DNA of 64,000 nt from Anaerolineae bacterium (lineage in GTDB: Bacteria; Chloroflexota; Anaerolineae; Aggregatilineales; Aggregatilineaceae). The notes under the pieces were generated by a model, which saw only the letters and a program-made list of their open reading frames with translations, made no database searches and had not been told where the DNA came from. A program made the translations under genes and the position numbers. The stretch lies in assembly GCA_027494015.1 (NCBI GenBank), contig JAOSJP010000002.1:74680-138679 (forward strand), written 5' to 3'. Shown piece after piece: positions 47,472 to 56,509 of this stretch; the stretch's first letter is position 1; every line of letters begins with the position of its first letter.

Positions 47472-48671
47472 TTGGCTGAGCATAGCGATCCGGAGCAGAC
47501 CGAACACAGCGCGCCCGGCCAGGAAATCATGGTGGCGCTGCTGGAAAAGGCGGACACTCAAGGGTTTCTGACGACCGACGACATTATTGACGCCATGCCC
47601 GATGCCGATGAGGCGCTGGAACAACTCGAAGAGATCTTCATGTGGCTCCATGCATCCGGCGTCGAGGTGTTCGGCGATAAGTCTGATGCCTTCGATCTCG
47701 ACGCTGCCGATGAGATGCTGGACGACGAGGACGACGACGACGCCTATGACCTGAGCGGCGTGTCGTCGGATGATACTGTCGGGCTGTACCTCAAGGAGAT
47801 GGCGCGCGTCCCGCTGCTGAACACAGAGGAGGAAGTCGGGCTGGCCCGACGGCTGGAGGCGGGCAACGCCGCCCGCGCCGAGCTGGCCCGGCAGAACGGC
47901 AATCTGGCTGACGAAGCCCGTCAGGTATTGGAGGCGATTATCGAGGACGGGAAAGCGGCGCGCGATCACCTGATCAAGGCCAACACGCGGCTGGTCGTCA
48001 GCATTGCCAAGAAGTACATGGGGCGCGGGGTGCATTTCCTGGATCTGATCCAGGAGGGCAACCTGGGGCTGATGAAGGCCGTCGAGAAGTTCGACTACAC
48101 GCGCGGTTACCGGTTCTCGACCTATGCGACATGGTGGATTCGCCAGACGATCACCCGCGCCATCGCCGACCAGGGGCGCACGATTCGCGTGCCGGTGCAT
48201 ATGTCCGACCGCATCCGCCGCCTGTACAAGACGGCGCGCCAGCTTGAGCAGGAGCACGGGCGCAAGCCTACGCCGGAGGAGATCGCCGAGCGCATGGGGC
48301 TGGAGCCGCGCAAGGTGCAATGGATGCTCAAGGTAAGCTGGCGTCCGATGAGCCTGGAGCGCCCCGTCGGGGAAGAGGAAGACAGCGAGCTGGGCAGCTT
48401 CATCGAAGATCAGAGCACGCCGACACCCACGCAGAGCGCATACCAGAACCTGCTGCGCGAGCGCGTTGAGGAAGTGCTGGGGACGCTGACGGCGCGCGAA
48501 GCGCGGATTCTTCGGCTGCGTTTCGGGCTGCAGAACGGGCGCAGCTACACGCTGGAGGAGGTTGGGCAGAAGTTCGGGCTGACGCGCGAGCGCATCCGGC
48601 AGATTGAGGGTCGGGCGCTGCGCCGGCTGCGCCACCCCAGTCGCTCGCGCCAACTGCGCGACTTCACGTAA
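47472..48671 (+). CDS. sigA: Primary-type RNA polymerase sigma factor
   Basis: A 399-residue group 1-like sigma. A short sigma-1.1-like N-terminus (about 15-70) leads to a run of Asp/Glu near 75-95; region 1.2 is [14 protein letters not shown]; region 2 is [22 protein letters not shown] and [17 protein letters not shown]; region 3 is [13 protein letters not shown]; region 4.2 is [35 protein letters not shown] start is used with GGGGG upstream. The strong consensus promoter and a terminator bracket the two-gene unit. Confidence 0.93.
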   Translation: MAEHSDPEQTEHSAPGQEIMVALLEKADTQGFLTTDDIIDAMPDADEALEQLEEIFMWLHASGVEVFGDKSDAFDLDAADEMLDDEDDDDAYDLSGVSSDDTVGLYLKEMARVPLLNTEEEVGLARRLEAGNAARAELARQNGNLADEARQVLEAIIEDGKAARDHLIKANTRLVVSIAKKYMGRGVHFLDLIQEGNLGLMKAVEKFDYTRGYRFSTYATWWIRQTITRAIADQGRTIRVPVHMSDRIRRLYKTARQLEQEHGRKPTPEEIAERMGLEPRKVQWMLKVSWRPMSLERPVGEEEDSELGSFIEDQSTPTPTQSAYQNLLRERVEEVLGTLTAREARILRLRFGLQNGRSYTLEEVGQKFGLTRERIRQIEGRALRRLRHPSRSRQLRDFT

Positions 48672-48699
48672 GCACGCGGCCATCTGCTGGTCGCGCTGG

Positions 48700-48735
48700 C
48701 ACAGCGCCCCATGTTATGGCGGCGCTGTGTTTTTT
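48700..48735 (+). terminator. Rho-independent terminator after sigA
   Basis: A perfect 9-bp stem CACAGCGCC/GGCGCTGTG with a 12-base loop, followed directly by six T. It lies 29 bases after the sigA stop. Confidence 0.92.
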
Positions 48736-48773
48736 CGTCAGGGGGCATCCAGGTTCCGGGCGAGAGTCTTTGA

Positions 48774-48987
48774 ACCGCAGAGGCGCAAAGGACGCAGAGG
48801 AGAACCTTGAAGAGTCTTCGTTTTTCTCTGCGCTCTGCTTACCTCACCCCCAGCCTCGCTGCGCTCGGCCTTTCCCCCTCTCCGTTGACGGAGAGGGGGA
48901 AGCGAGGCGCATGGGCGCCGAGCGGGGGTGAGGTCAACCAGGGCGCAGCAGAGCAGCGCCCCTATCTGACGGGTTTTGCACGCACCC
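48774..48987 (+). repeat. Short CGCAGAGG repeat plus family A right part
   Basis: GAACCGCAGAGGCGCAAAG and GACGCAGAGGAGAA words (48774-48806), a motif scattered in many genomes, precede a family A copy (48841-48987) that lacks a left end but has an intact hairpin and the right end TTTTGCACGCACCC. The left end may have been lost when the adjoining transposase element inserted. Confidence 0.7.
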
Positions 48988-49031
48988 TGGTTTGCCTGAT
49001 CGCGCCGCTGGCGCAGTCCTCGCAGACCGGG

Positions 49032-50334
49032 ATGCCCCTGAACAAAGAAGAACTGAAGGCGAAGCTGCTTGCTGCCTACGAAGCCAAACTGGATGAGCAG
49101 TTCAAAGACCTGAAGGAAGAACTGAGTCTGGAGGAGATTGAAGACCTTGCTCTGGAGGTGCGCCGCCAGGTGAGCGAAGACCTCACGCAAGCTTTGGTAG
49201 GCCACCAAGGTAAGCAAGTACAGCCCGATGAATACTGTCCGCGCTGTGGGGGGCGGATGCGACATAAGGGGCGCAAGCGGCGCCGGGTGATCACGCGGAG
49301 CGGGGAAGTGGAAGTCGAACGGACCTATTATTACTGTGAAACCTGCCAAAGTGGGTTTTTTCCCCCTGGATAAGCGCTGGCACCTGACGCCGCGCGAGTA
49401 CAGTCCCACCTTAGGGCGCGAGTTGGTGCGGCTGAGTGGGATGATGAGCTATGAACAAGTCAGTGAGGTCTGTCAATGCTGGGGACAGTTGAGCGTGCCG
49501 GTCACAACCCTGTGGGAACATACCCAGGCGGTCGGGCAACGCTTGCTGGAGCATGTTGAACATGAGCGCGAACATAGCCGGGTTGAGCGCACGCAGTGGA
49601 ACCACCGGGACTATGACCCGCGCGCGTGCAAAACAGCTTGTATGGATGGGGGGATGGTGTATGTGCGCGGCGAAGGATGGAAGGAAATGAAGGTGGGGGT
49701 GATTGGGGACATTGTCACCGCGCCAGACCAGACCGATACACCTCCTGCTGAGCAACCTCAGCGCCTGTGCAACCTGCATTATGTGAGCGTGGTGGGCGAC
49801 GCAGAGGCCTTCAGTCACGCCTTGTGGGTGCTCACCCTCCAGCAGAAGGTTCCCTATGCCGGACGCAGCGCGGTAGTGGCCGATGGGGCGTCCTGGATTT
49901 GGCGCGTTGCGGCGGATTTGTTTCCGGTCAGCACGCAGATTGTGGATTGGTATCATGCCAAAGACCACCTGGCCCAGGCTGCGTCGGCTGCGTATCCTGA
50001 TGACCCGACAACGGGGCAGCGCTGGCTCAACCACCAAGCCACACTGCTCTATCAAGGCGAAATCTGGAAAATGCTGCTGGAATTCCGCCGCAGGGGCCTG
50101 GATGACACCCATGCCCGTTACTTCCGCACTCATCAGCGTCGGATGCAGTATCAAGCCTTTCGTGCCGAAGGGTTCCTGATCGGCTCTGGGTCTGTGGAAA
50201 GCGGCATCAAACAGTACAAAACGCGCTTGACGGGGGCTGGAATGCGTTGGTCACGCGCGGGCGTGACTCGGATGGTGGTCATTCGCTCCGCCATTCTGAG
50301 TGGTACCTTCGATGACCTGTGGGCGGCTGCTTGA
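49032..50334 (+). mobile_element. ISKra4-family transposase, two frames
   Basis: The first frame (from ATG 49032) has a charged helical N-terminus and a zinc-binding block CPRCGGRMRHKGRKRRRVI and YYYCETCQSGFFPPG, stopping at 49373. The second frame carries DKRWHLTPREYSPTLGRELVRLSG, the DDE-like core (ACMDGGMVYVRGEG; VVADGASWIW; IVDWYHAKDHLAQA) and GSGSVESGIKQYKTRLTGAGMRWS, ending at 50334. The join is at TTTTTTCCCCC (49355-49365), where one extra base, or a +1 shift, is needed. Restored length is about 433 residues. Terminal inverted repeats could not be delimited because the right flank is damaged. Confidence 0.85.
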
Positions 50335-50365
50335 ATTCCTGCCCCCAAATCCGAATGCACCGGTG

Positions 50366-50560
<195 letters not shown>

Positions 50561-50615
50561 TGGGGGGAAACCCGCCCCTACGACCTCGCCCCCTCAATCC
50601 CCCTCTCCAGCCGAG

Positions 50616-50827
50616 CTAGAGCGTGTTATGAACTTGGTACCCTTGATAAGGGAGAGGGCGCTCTGTTTACCTCACCCCCTGGCCTCGCTGCGCTCGGCCT
50701 TTCCCCCTCTCCATGCATGGAGAGGGGGCGGCGAGGCGCGCCAGCGCCGAGACGGGGGTGAGGTAAACCAGGAGCTACCCAAAACCGCTGGGGAAAGACA
50801 GGGCCGTCAGTGCATAACAGCCTCTAG
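50616..50827 (+). repeat. MITE-like element, family B (copy 1)
   Basis: A 212-base element bounded by CTAGAGCGTGTTATG and, inverted, CATAACAGCCTCTAG. The middle is a TACCTCACCCCC...GGGGGTGAGGTA hairpin related to family A but the ends differ. CTAG at both ends may be the target duplication, as in some IS5-like elements (inference). Confidence 0.75.
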
Positions 50828-50828
50828 A

Positions 50829-51190
50829 GGGGGACGCAAGCCGCTCACCCCTTCCCCTGGTTTTGCCGGGGGATGGGGGCCGGGGGATGGGCGTTGCGCA
50901 GAGTGACTTCCGAAGTTTCCAAAACTTTGGAAGTCTGGCGGGGAACGCCTGCGCCCTTGTAGGGGCGGGTTTCGAAACCCGCCCCTACGGACCTCGCCCC
51001 TCAATCCCCCTCTCCAGCCGAGCTAGAGAGGGGGACGCAAGCCGCTCATCCCTTCCCCTGGCTCCGCCGCTGAGGGGGCCGGGGGATGGGCGTTGCGCAG
51101 AGTGACTTCCGAAGTTTCCAAAACTTCGGAAGTCTGGCGGGGAACGCCTGCGCCCTTGTAGGGGCGGGTTTCGAAACCCGCCCCTACAGG
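50829..51190. repeat. Tandem direct repeat, 201-base period
   Basis: Two near-identical units (about 50829-51029 and 51030-51190). Each has GACGCAAGCCGCTCA, a CCTTCCCCTGG stem, a GACTTCCGAAGTTT palindrome, and a TAGGGGCGGGTTTCGAAACCC palindrome. The remaining intergenic sequence to 51320 has no recognisable gene. Confidence 0.8.
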
Positions 51191-51320
51191 CCTCTCCCCC
51201 CAACCCTCTCCGGTCTATACACAACGGAGAAGGAGAAGAGCCGGGCGTAGCGAGGCCAGGGGGTGAGGTAGACCTGCCGGATTGCGCAGAGTCTTCCTGA
51301 GTAGTCCGAGGTTACGTGCC

Positions 51321-51626
51321 CTAGAAGGTCTTTCGCAGATAAACAGTCCCGCCTACATACGGGTGAACCTCTAGTTGAGCCTCAAATGGCTCCCACCCCT
51401 GATCACATAGATAGCGGACAAGTTCAAAGGCGACCAGTCGGTCCTTGTCCTTGAGCGCGTGGAAATGAACCCGATGGGACCCATCGGAATCCCAGAACTT
51501 TGCGCCTGGGACAATCTGGACCGCGACTGCTGCTAGCTCTCGGATAACCTCAGGATGCGTTGTGAGCACATCGAAACCGCCCGCAATTTTGGGTATCTCG
51601 ATCCACACAAGTGCGAATCTTGCCAT
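51321..51626 (-). CDS. Small hypothetical protein
   Basis: A 101-residue protein with mixed alpha/beta character and no membrane segment, starting MARFALVWIEIPKIAGG with a good GGAGGA site seven bases upstream. Its flanks are repeats and the transglycosylase gene 50 bases away. I do not recognise a family; the good ribosome site and balanced codon use support reality. Confidence 0.6.
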   Translation of the reverse strand: MARFALVWIEIPKIAGGFDVLTTHPEVIRELAAVAVQIVPGAKFWDSDGSHRVHFHALKDKDRLVAFELVRYLCDQGWEPFEAQLEVHPYVGGTVYLRKTF

Positions 51627-51676
51627 AATCCTTCCTCCAAGTCGCTTGTGGCTAAGTTTGACCGTGAGGCAGTCTC

Positions 51677-54121
51677 TCAACTCACGCCATACAGCGCGCG
51701 GTAGACGTTGTACTGCTCGTAGATGCGCCGCACGTAGGTGCGCGTCTCGTCGAAGCTGATCGTCTGCACGAACAGGTCGAGGTCTGGGCCGGAGATGCTC
51801 AGCCACTGCGCGGCGTTGCCCGGCCCGCCGTTATACCCGGCCAGCGCCGCGTAGGGCAGGCCGTCCAGGGTGTCCATGACGTAACGCAGGTAGTAGGTGC
51901 CAAAGGCGACGTTGACGTAGGGACGGTACACGTCGCTGTTCTGGTAGCTGCGCCAGCCAAGCTGCTGGGCGATCCACTGCCCGGTGTCGGGGATGATCTG
52001 CATCAGGCCCTGGGCGGCGGCGTAGGACGTGGCGAAGCCTTCGAACAGGCTTTCCTGGCGGATGAGGGCGAAGACGAGCAGCGGGTCGAGACGGTGCTCG
52101 GCGGCGGCGGGCAGCACCAGGTCGCTGTAGTAGGCGGGATAGCGCAGGCGGGCGATGGCCCCCGGCGCTTGGATTGTGTCAATTCCGGCGGCCTCAATCA
52201 GTTTGGCTGCCGCCTCGATGGACTCCCGGTACAGGCGCAGGTCGCGCAGGGCGAGCGCAAGCTGGTAGAGGGCCAGCGGGTCGCCTTCCATGTCGCTGAG
52301 CAGCGCGCCGAACTCTTTCTCGGCGGCTTCGTAGGCGGTGGTGGACGCGCCGACGATCATCAGCTCGCGCCCGCGCACCATGCGCGGATCGCTTTCCAGC
52401 GCGGCGCTCAGGGGGTAGAGCGGCCCTTCCTGGGCGATGATGAAGGTGGCGCGCAGCCAGGTTTCTGCTTCGGAGAGCGCGGCGGCCTCGTCGAACTCGA
52501 AGCGGGTGCCGGGCGGCGGCGCGAACGGATCGCGCCCGGCCAGCAGGTCGGCGGCGCGGAGGCTGTAATAGCCGCCCGGATCGGCGGCTGCGGCGGCCTG
52601 GTACGCCTGGCGAGCCAGATCGTCCTTGCCGTCCGACTGGTAGAGACGGCCCACCCACAGGTAGGCCGCCGCCTGAAGCTCACCGCCCCCGGTCGCCGCA
52701 AGCTGGCTGAAAAGCTGGGCGGCCACGCCGATCTTGCCGGCGTTGTAGGCCATCGTCGCGCCCATGTACAGCCCTTCCTGCGCCCAGGTGGTGCCGGGGT
52801 ATTTCTGGCCGAGGATGTCGAAGGTGCCCAGGGCGGCGTCGGTGTTGCCCTGCGTGCTGTACAGGTACCCGGCCCGCCACAGCGCTTCGGCCCCTTCGGG
52901 CACGTCGGGGTGCAGCGTGGACAGCGCGGTGTATTTCTGGATGGCGCCCGCCACGTTGCCGCTGAGGAACAGCGTGCGGCCCTGCTCCAGCCACGCCTCG
53001 CCGAAGACCGGATCGGTCGGGTAGGTGTCCAGCACGGTCTGGAAGGTGGTGATCGCCGCCTGGACGTTGCCCACCTCGCGGTAGGAGCGCCCCAGCATCA
53101 GCAGCGCCTCCACTGACGAGTAGCCGTTCTCGCTGCTGTGGGCGTTGAGCGCCTGGATGGCGGCGCTGTAGTCCCCGTTGGCGAAATTGATGCGCGCCTG
53201 CAGGTAGCTGTCCACTTGCAGGCCCGCGCTGAGCATGAGGCTCAGCGCCCGGTAAGCGGGTGTCGTTTCGGGGTAGTCACGGACGATGCGTCCCAGCCGC
53301 AAATGGCCGCTGGCCACATCGCCCTGGCCGATCTCCACCTGCGCCGCCTGGTACTCGATGCTGGCGCGGTAGGGCGCGTTCTGGGCGACAGCCAGGATCG
53401 CGTCGTACTGGGCGATGGCCTGGTCGGGCTGCCCGGCGTTGAGGTACCCGGCGGCGACGCGCTCGCGCAGCGCGACCAGCGACGATAGCTCGCGCGTGGC
53501 GTCGGCGGCCTTCGTGTAGGCGGCGAGCGACTGCGCGGGCTGGCCGAGCGCCAGGTAGGCATCGCCGATGCGCTCGTACACGTAGCTGTCAATCAGCCCT
53601 GGGCGCAGGGAGAGGTAGGTCAGGAAGTCGTTGACGGCGAGCTGCCACTCGCTCAGCCCCAGGTAAGCGTCACCGCGCAGGAAGGTGGCGTGCGCCAGGC
53701 GCGGGTCGGCGGGGTTTTCGAGGATGAAGCGCGAGAGCGCGTCGGCGGCCTGGGCGAACAGCCCTTCGCGCAGCGCGGCTTCACCCAGGCCGTAGCGTGC
53801 CGACGCGCGCAGCGTCGGGTCTGCGCCCAACTGGGCCAGCACTGCGTCGAAGAAGCCGACGGCGGCGACGTAATCGCCGTTGTGCAGGGCTTGCTCGGCG
53901 TCGGCGAAGGCCACGTTTGGCGGCAGCGTGGGCGTTGGCACAAAGGCGGGCGTCGGCGTGACGTAGGGGACGGTCGGCGTCGCCGGGTTCAACAGGGCGG
54001 CATTGCTCGGCGTGGCGGTGACGACGATCGGGTCTGGCTGCGTGGCGAAATTACACGCGCCCGCGGCCAGGGCGATCAGCAGGGCCGCCGGGATGAGCCG
54101 GCGCACGGCAGGCGTAGACAT
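51677..54121 (-). CDS. TPR-containing lytic murein transglycosylase (lipoprotein)
   Basis: An 814-residue exported protein. Residues 1-25 are a signal with ALAAGAC near the end, a possible lipobox. A Pro/Thr linker (about 30-70) leads to many TPR units up to about 640. The SLT domain (about 665-814) has LVFALIRQESLFEGFATSYAAAQGLMQIIPDTG with the catalytic Glu, and AALAGYNGGPGNAAQW. It cleaves peptidoglycan glycan strands non-hydrolytically at the membrane outer face. ATG 54121 is chosen because the longer frame lacks a signal start. Confidence 0.9.
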   Translation of the reverse strand: MSTPAVRRLIPAALLIALAAGACNFATQPDPIVVTATPSNAALLNPATPTVPYVTPTPAFVPTPTLPPNVAFADAEQALHNGDYVAAVGFFDAVLAQLGADPTLRASARYGLGEAALREGLFAQAADALSRFILENPADPRLAHATFLRGDAYLGLSEWQLAVNDFLTYLSLRPGLIDSYVYERIGDAYLALGQPAQSLAAYTKAADATRELSSLVALRERVAAGYLNAGQPDQAIAQYDAILAVAQNAPYRASIEYQAAQVEIGQGDVASGHLRLGRIVRDYPETTPAYRALSLMLSAGLQVDSYLQARINFANGDYSAAIQALNAHSSENGYSSVEALLMLGRSYREVGNVQAAITTFQTVLDTYPTDPVFGEAWLEQGRTLFLSGNVAGAIQKYTALSTLHPDVPEGAEALWRAGYLYSTQGNTDAALGTFDILGQKYPGTTWAQEGLYMGATMAYNAGKIGVAAQLFSQLAATGGGELQAAAYLWVGRLYQSDGKDDLARQAYQAAAAADPGGYYSLRAADLLAGRDPFAPPPGTRFEFDEAAALSEAETWLRATFIIAQEGPLYPLSAALESDPRMVRGRELMIVGASTTAYEAAEKEFGALLSDMEGDPLALYQLALALRDLRLYRESIEAAAKLIEAAGIDTIQAPGAIARLRYPAYYSDLVLPAAAEHRLDPLLVFALIRQESLFEGFATSYAAAQGLMQIIPDTGQWIAQQLGWRSYQNSDVYRPYVNVAFGTYYLRYVMDTLDGLPYAALAGYNGGPGNAAQWLSISGPDLDLFVQTISFDETRTYVRRIYEQYNVYRALYGVS

Positions 54122-54212
54122 GCGGGCGATTATGGCGGCAGGGCGGGGGATTGTCAACCGCGCCCGCGCGTAGAATCTGGCGGGCGAGGGAAGGCGGTGG
54201 GTGTTTGGAGCG

Positions 54213-54476
54213 TTATGCCGCCGAGACCGTGACAACCTTGACTGGGGTGCCAAGCCTGCGCATGAACTCCTGGCACATATCCCAGGTCAGCGGGAAGTAC
54301 GGCGAATCGGCTCCAGCCAGGTACATAACCACATCCATCAGGAGATCAATGTCATCGTCTGGGCCGAAACCGCCCGCAACCAGGCAGGACTCGGCCCAGT
54401 CCACCAACTGGGCGAGGGTGATTTCGTCATTCAGATAAGCGAGCAACTTCGCGCTCACGTGCTGCCTGGTGATCAT
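54213..54476 (-). CDS. Small hypothetical protein
   Basis: An 87-residue acidic protein, MITRQHVSAKLLAYLNDEITLAQLVDWAESCLV then GFGPDDDIDLLMDVVMYLAG. I have seen similar short proteins in environmental genomes, sometimes beside toxin-like or regulator genes, but no function is assigned. It stands alone, 91 bases upstream of the transglycosylase, with a modest ribosome site. Confidence 0.6.
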   Translation of the reverse strand: MITRQHVSAKLLAYLNDEITLAQLVDWAESCLVAGGFGPDDDIDLLMDVVMYLAGADSPYFPLTWDMCQEFMRRLGTPVKVVTVSAA

Positions 54477-54548
54477 GAGCGGTCTCCCGATGCGTCAGCC
54501 ATGTGTGTCATCTGATTATACGCTGGAATTCACACTGCCTGTCTGGAT

Positions 54549-54832
54549 GATGCGCGCAAGAGTTATCAGCGACTCGCTGGATGCGGGGCATTGATCTCAT
54601 CGCCGGCCTCGCTGCGCTCGGCCTGCCAGCGCCGAGCGGGAGTTAGGCTCATCGGCTAAGCCGCCTCTCCCCCTCAATCCCCCTCTCTAGCAGAGCTAGA
54701 GAGGGGGACTTTGTTCGGCGGACGCGCGGTTTCCCCCTCCCTGGCTCTGCGGGGAGGGGGCCAGGGGGAGGGGCCTGACCTTCCAGGACGCTGCTCTGTT
54801 GCGCCCCTACCTGACAGGTTTTGCACGCACCC
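54549..54832 (+). repeat. Decayed family A element with inserted module
   Basis: Degenerate left end (GCGCGCAAGAGTTATCAGCGACTCGCTGG split by drift) and good right end (CCTGACAGGTTTTGCACGCACCC). The central hairpin is partly deleted and a CTCTAGCAGAGCTAGAG module with a CCCTCCCTGGCTC...GGGGAGGGGGCCAGGGGGAGG stem is inserted (about 54664-54775). No gene lies in 54477-54947. Confidence 0.65.
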
Positions 54833-54947
54833 GCAGTCAGCAGTCACTTGGTAGCTGGCGCAAATTGGAGCATAATGCTAGGGGTGTGATCATCTCTGGC
54901 GGGCATTGCTTACGGGCTGCGCGGCGCGCGGCAGGAGGCACGGTCTC

Positions 54948-56177
54948 ATGGCTTCTCTTCTTCATCAGGCGGTAGAACATGCCCAGGCCGGACGCCGCGA
55001 CGAGGCGCGCCGGCTCCTGCAGGAATATCTGCGAGCGTCGCCGGACAACGAGGTTGCCTGGCTCTGGCTGGCCTCCGTTGCCGCCGACCAGTCCGAGTAC
55101 CAGCGCGCGCTGCGCGAAGTGCTGCGCGTCAACCCGTCCAACCAGCAGGCGCGCGCGCTGCTCGACCAGTTCCAGCAGCAGTACGGCCCGCGCCCGCCCG
55201 CTCCCGCGGCGCCCACTCCCGAAACATACGTGCCGCCGCCCCCGCCCAGGCCGATGGGGTATGAGGGCGTGGCGGTCGGCGCGCCGGAGCAAGACCCGTA
55301 CCGGCAGTACGCGCCGCCGTCGCCGCTGCCGTATTCGCAGTACGCGCCGATGGGCCAGCCGATGGCACCGTCCGAAGCGCAGAGAATCCAGGTGGAGCAC
55401 GTTGAGAAGCGGCGCGGTCTGTTCGGCTGCGGAGTTCCTGGCTGTTCCGGCTGCCTGGGCTGTAGCGGCTGCTGGGGGAGCTGCCTGCTCTCGCTGGTGA
55501 TGCTGATTGTGGTGCCGGTGCTGCTGGTGGTGGTGCTCGTTCTGGCCGTGCCCCAGGCGAGGCCCGTGATTGACGTGGCGGCATCCTTCCTGCCCGGCGA
55601 TACGGGGCGCAAGACAGTCGAGTTCTCCGACGGCACCTATGACGTGTTGCTGACGGTGCCGTACAGTTGGTATGTGGCCGACGCCAGCAATGACAGGTGG
55701 GGATTCGCGCGCGACGTGCTCGACAAGGCTCTCAAGTTCGACAACGAGCAGCGCACCTGGCAGGACTTCGAGAGCGCAAGCCCGCGCTTCACCGTTGTGG
55801 AGGTGAACCCGGTGGTGCTTGCTGGCGTGTATTCGAACGGCAAAGGTGCGCCCATCGCGCTGATGGTTGATCTCGCTCGGCCCGACTCCGGTGAGTTCAC
55901 TTGCAGCGCCGTACGCGCCCAGCAGAGCCAGTCCACGATCTACGAATACGGGGGCGGGCTGTGCGGCTACCGCACCGACACGACTGAGTCTGTTTCGCCC
56001 GAGCGGGTCTTCCGCGACATCGCAGCGCCCGACCAATGGACGAGCATCTCTTTTGTCACGCCGATCACGGCGCAGACGGGACTGCGATGGTCGCTGGAAA
56101 TGCCCGCCGACCTGCTCAACCACTACCGGGACGATATCCAGGCGTTGATCGAGTCTGTTGAGATCAAGGAGATCTAG
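54948..56177 (+). CDS. TPR-like, Cys-rich, single-pass membrane protein
   Basis: A 409-residue protein. Residues 1-75 form TPR-like helices (HQAVEHAQAGRRDEARRLLQEYLRASPDNEVAWLWLA). A Pro/Tyr-rich linker (about 80-145) precedes a patch FGCGVPGCSGCLGCSGCWGSC (about 162-182) with seven cysteines, directly followed by a long hydrophobic helix and an external domain (about 225-409) of unknown fold. Its stop TAG is supplied by the left end of a family B element. I do not recognise a family for the outer domain. ATG 54948 is preferred for its AGGAGG site and N-terminus. Confidence 0.65.
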   Translation: MASLLHQAVEHAQAGRRDEARRLLQEYLRASPDNEVAWLWLASVAADQSEYQRALREVLRVNPSNQQARALLDQFQQQYGPRPPAPAAPTPETYVPPPPPRPMGYEGVAVGAPEQDPYRQYAPPSPLPYSQYAPMGQPMAPSEAQRIQVEHVEKRRGLFGCGVPGCSGCLGCSGCWGSCLLSLVMLIVVPVLLVVVLVLAVPQARPVIDVAASFLPGDTGRKTVEFSDGTYDVLLTVPYSWYVADASNDRWGFARDVLDKALKFDNEQRTWQDFESASPRFTVVEVNPVVLAGVYSNGKGAPIALMVDLARPDSGEFTCSAVRAQQSQSTIYEYGGGLCGYRTDTTESVSPERVFRDIAAPDQWTSISFVTPITAQTGLRWSLEMPADLLNHYRDDIQALIESVEIKEI

Positions 56178-56402
56178 AGGCTGTTATGCGCTTGGCATCT
56201 TCGATCAGGGAGAGAAGCGCTCTGTTGACCTCACCCCCTGGCCTCGCTACGCTCGGCCTTTCCCCCTCTCCATGTATGGAGAGGGGGGAGGCGAGGCGCG
56301 TCAGCGCCGAGACGGGGGTGAGGTAAAGCCAAGAGCCACCCCAGACCGCTGGCGGGGAAAGGGGCCGGGGGCAGGGGCTGAAAAGCGCATAATACGCTCT
56401 AG
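56174..56402 (+). repeat. MITE-like element, family B (copy 2)
   Basis: A 229-base element bounded by CTAGAGGCTGTTATGCGCTT and, inverted, AAAGCGCATAATACGCTCTAG (split by drift). The centre is the TGACCTCACCCCC...GGGGGTGAGGTA hairpin. It begins within the last two codons of the upstream gene and ends just before the pfkA promoter. Confidence 0.8.
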
Positions 56403-56429
56403 TTGTCCAGCCGCGCGCGCTGCTATAAT
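56403..56429 (+). promoter_or_regulatory. pfkA promoter
   Basis: TATAAT at 56424-56429 with TTGTCC (56403-56408) 15 bases upstream. The -10 is perfect; spacing is short. Leader is about 75 bases. Confidence 0.5.
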
Positions 56430-56509
56430 GACCGGTCGCATGGGGGCCGGGCGAATGTTGGAGCTGCCGCGGGTGCCAGTTCCCGGCTCAGGGACAGGAG
56501 TAGTTGTGC

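Noticed and set aside
48807..49031. N-terminal extension of the transposase first frame
   Set aside because: It is the translation of a family A repeat (phrases such as TPSLAALGLSPSPL); the helical transposase N-terminus begins at 49032.
51677..54253. Longer start for the lytic transglycosylase
   Set aside because: The extra 44 residues are low-quality and would bury the signal peptide; ATG 54121 places it at the N-terminus.
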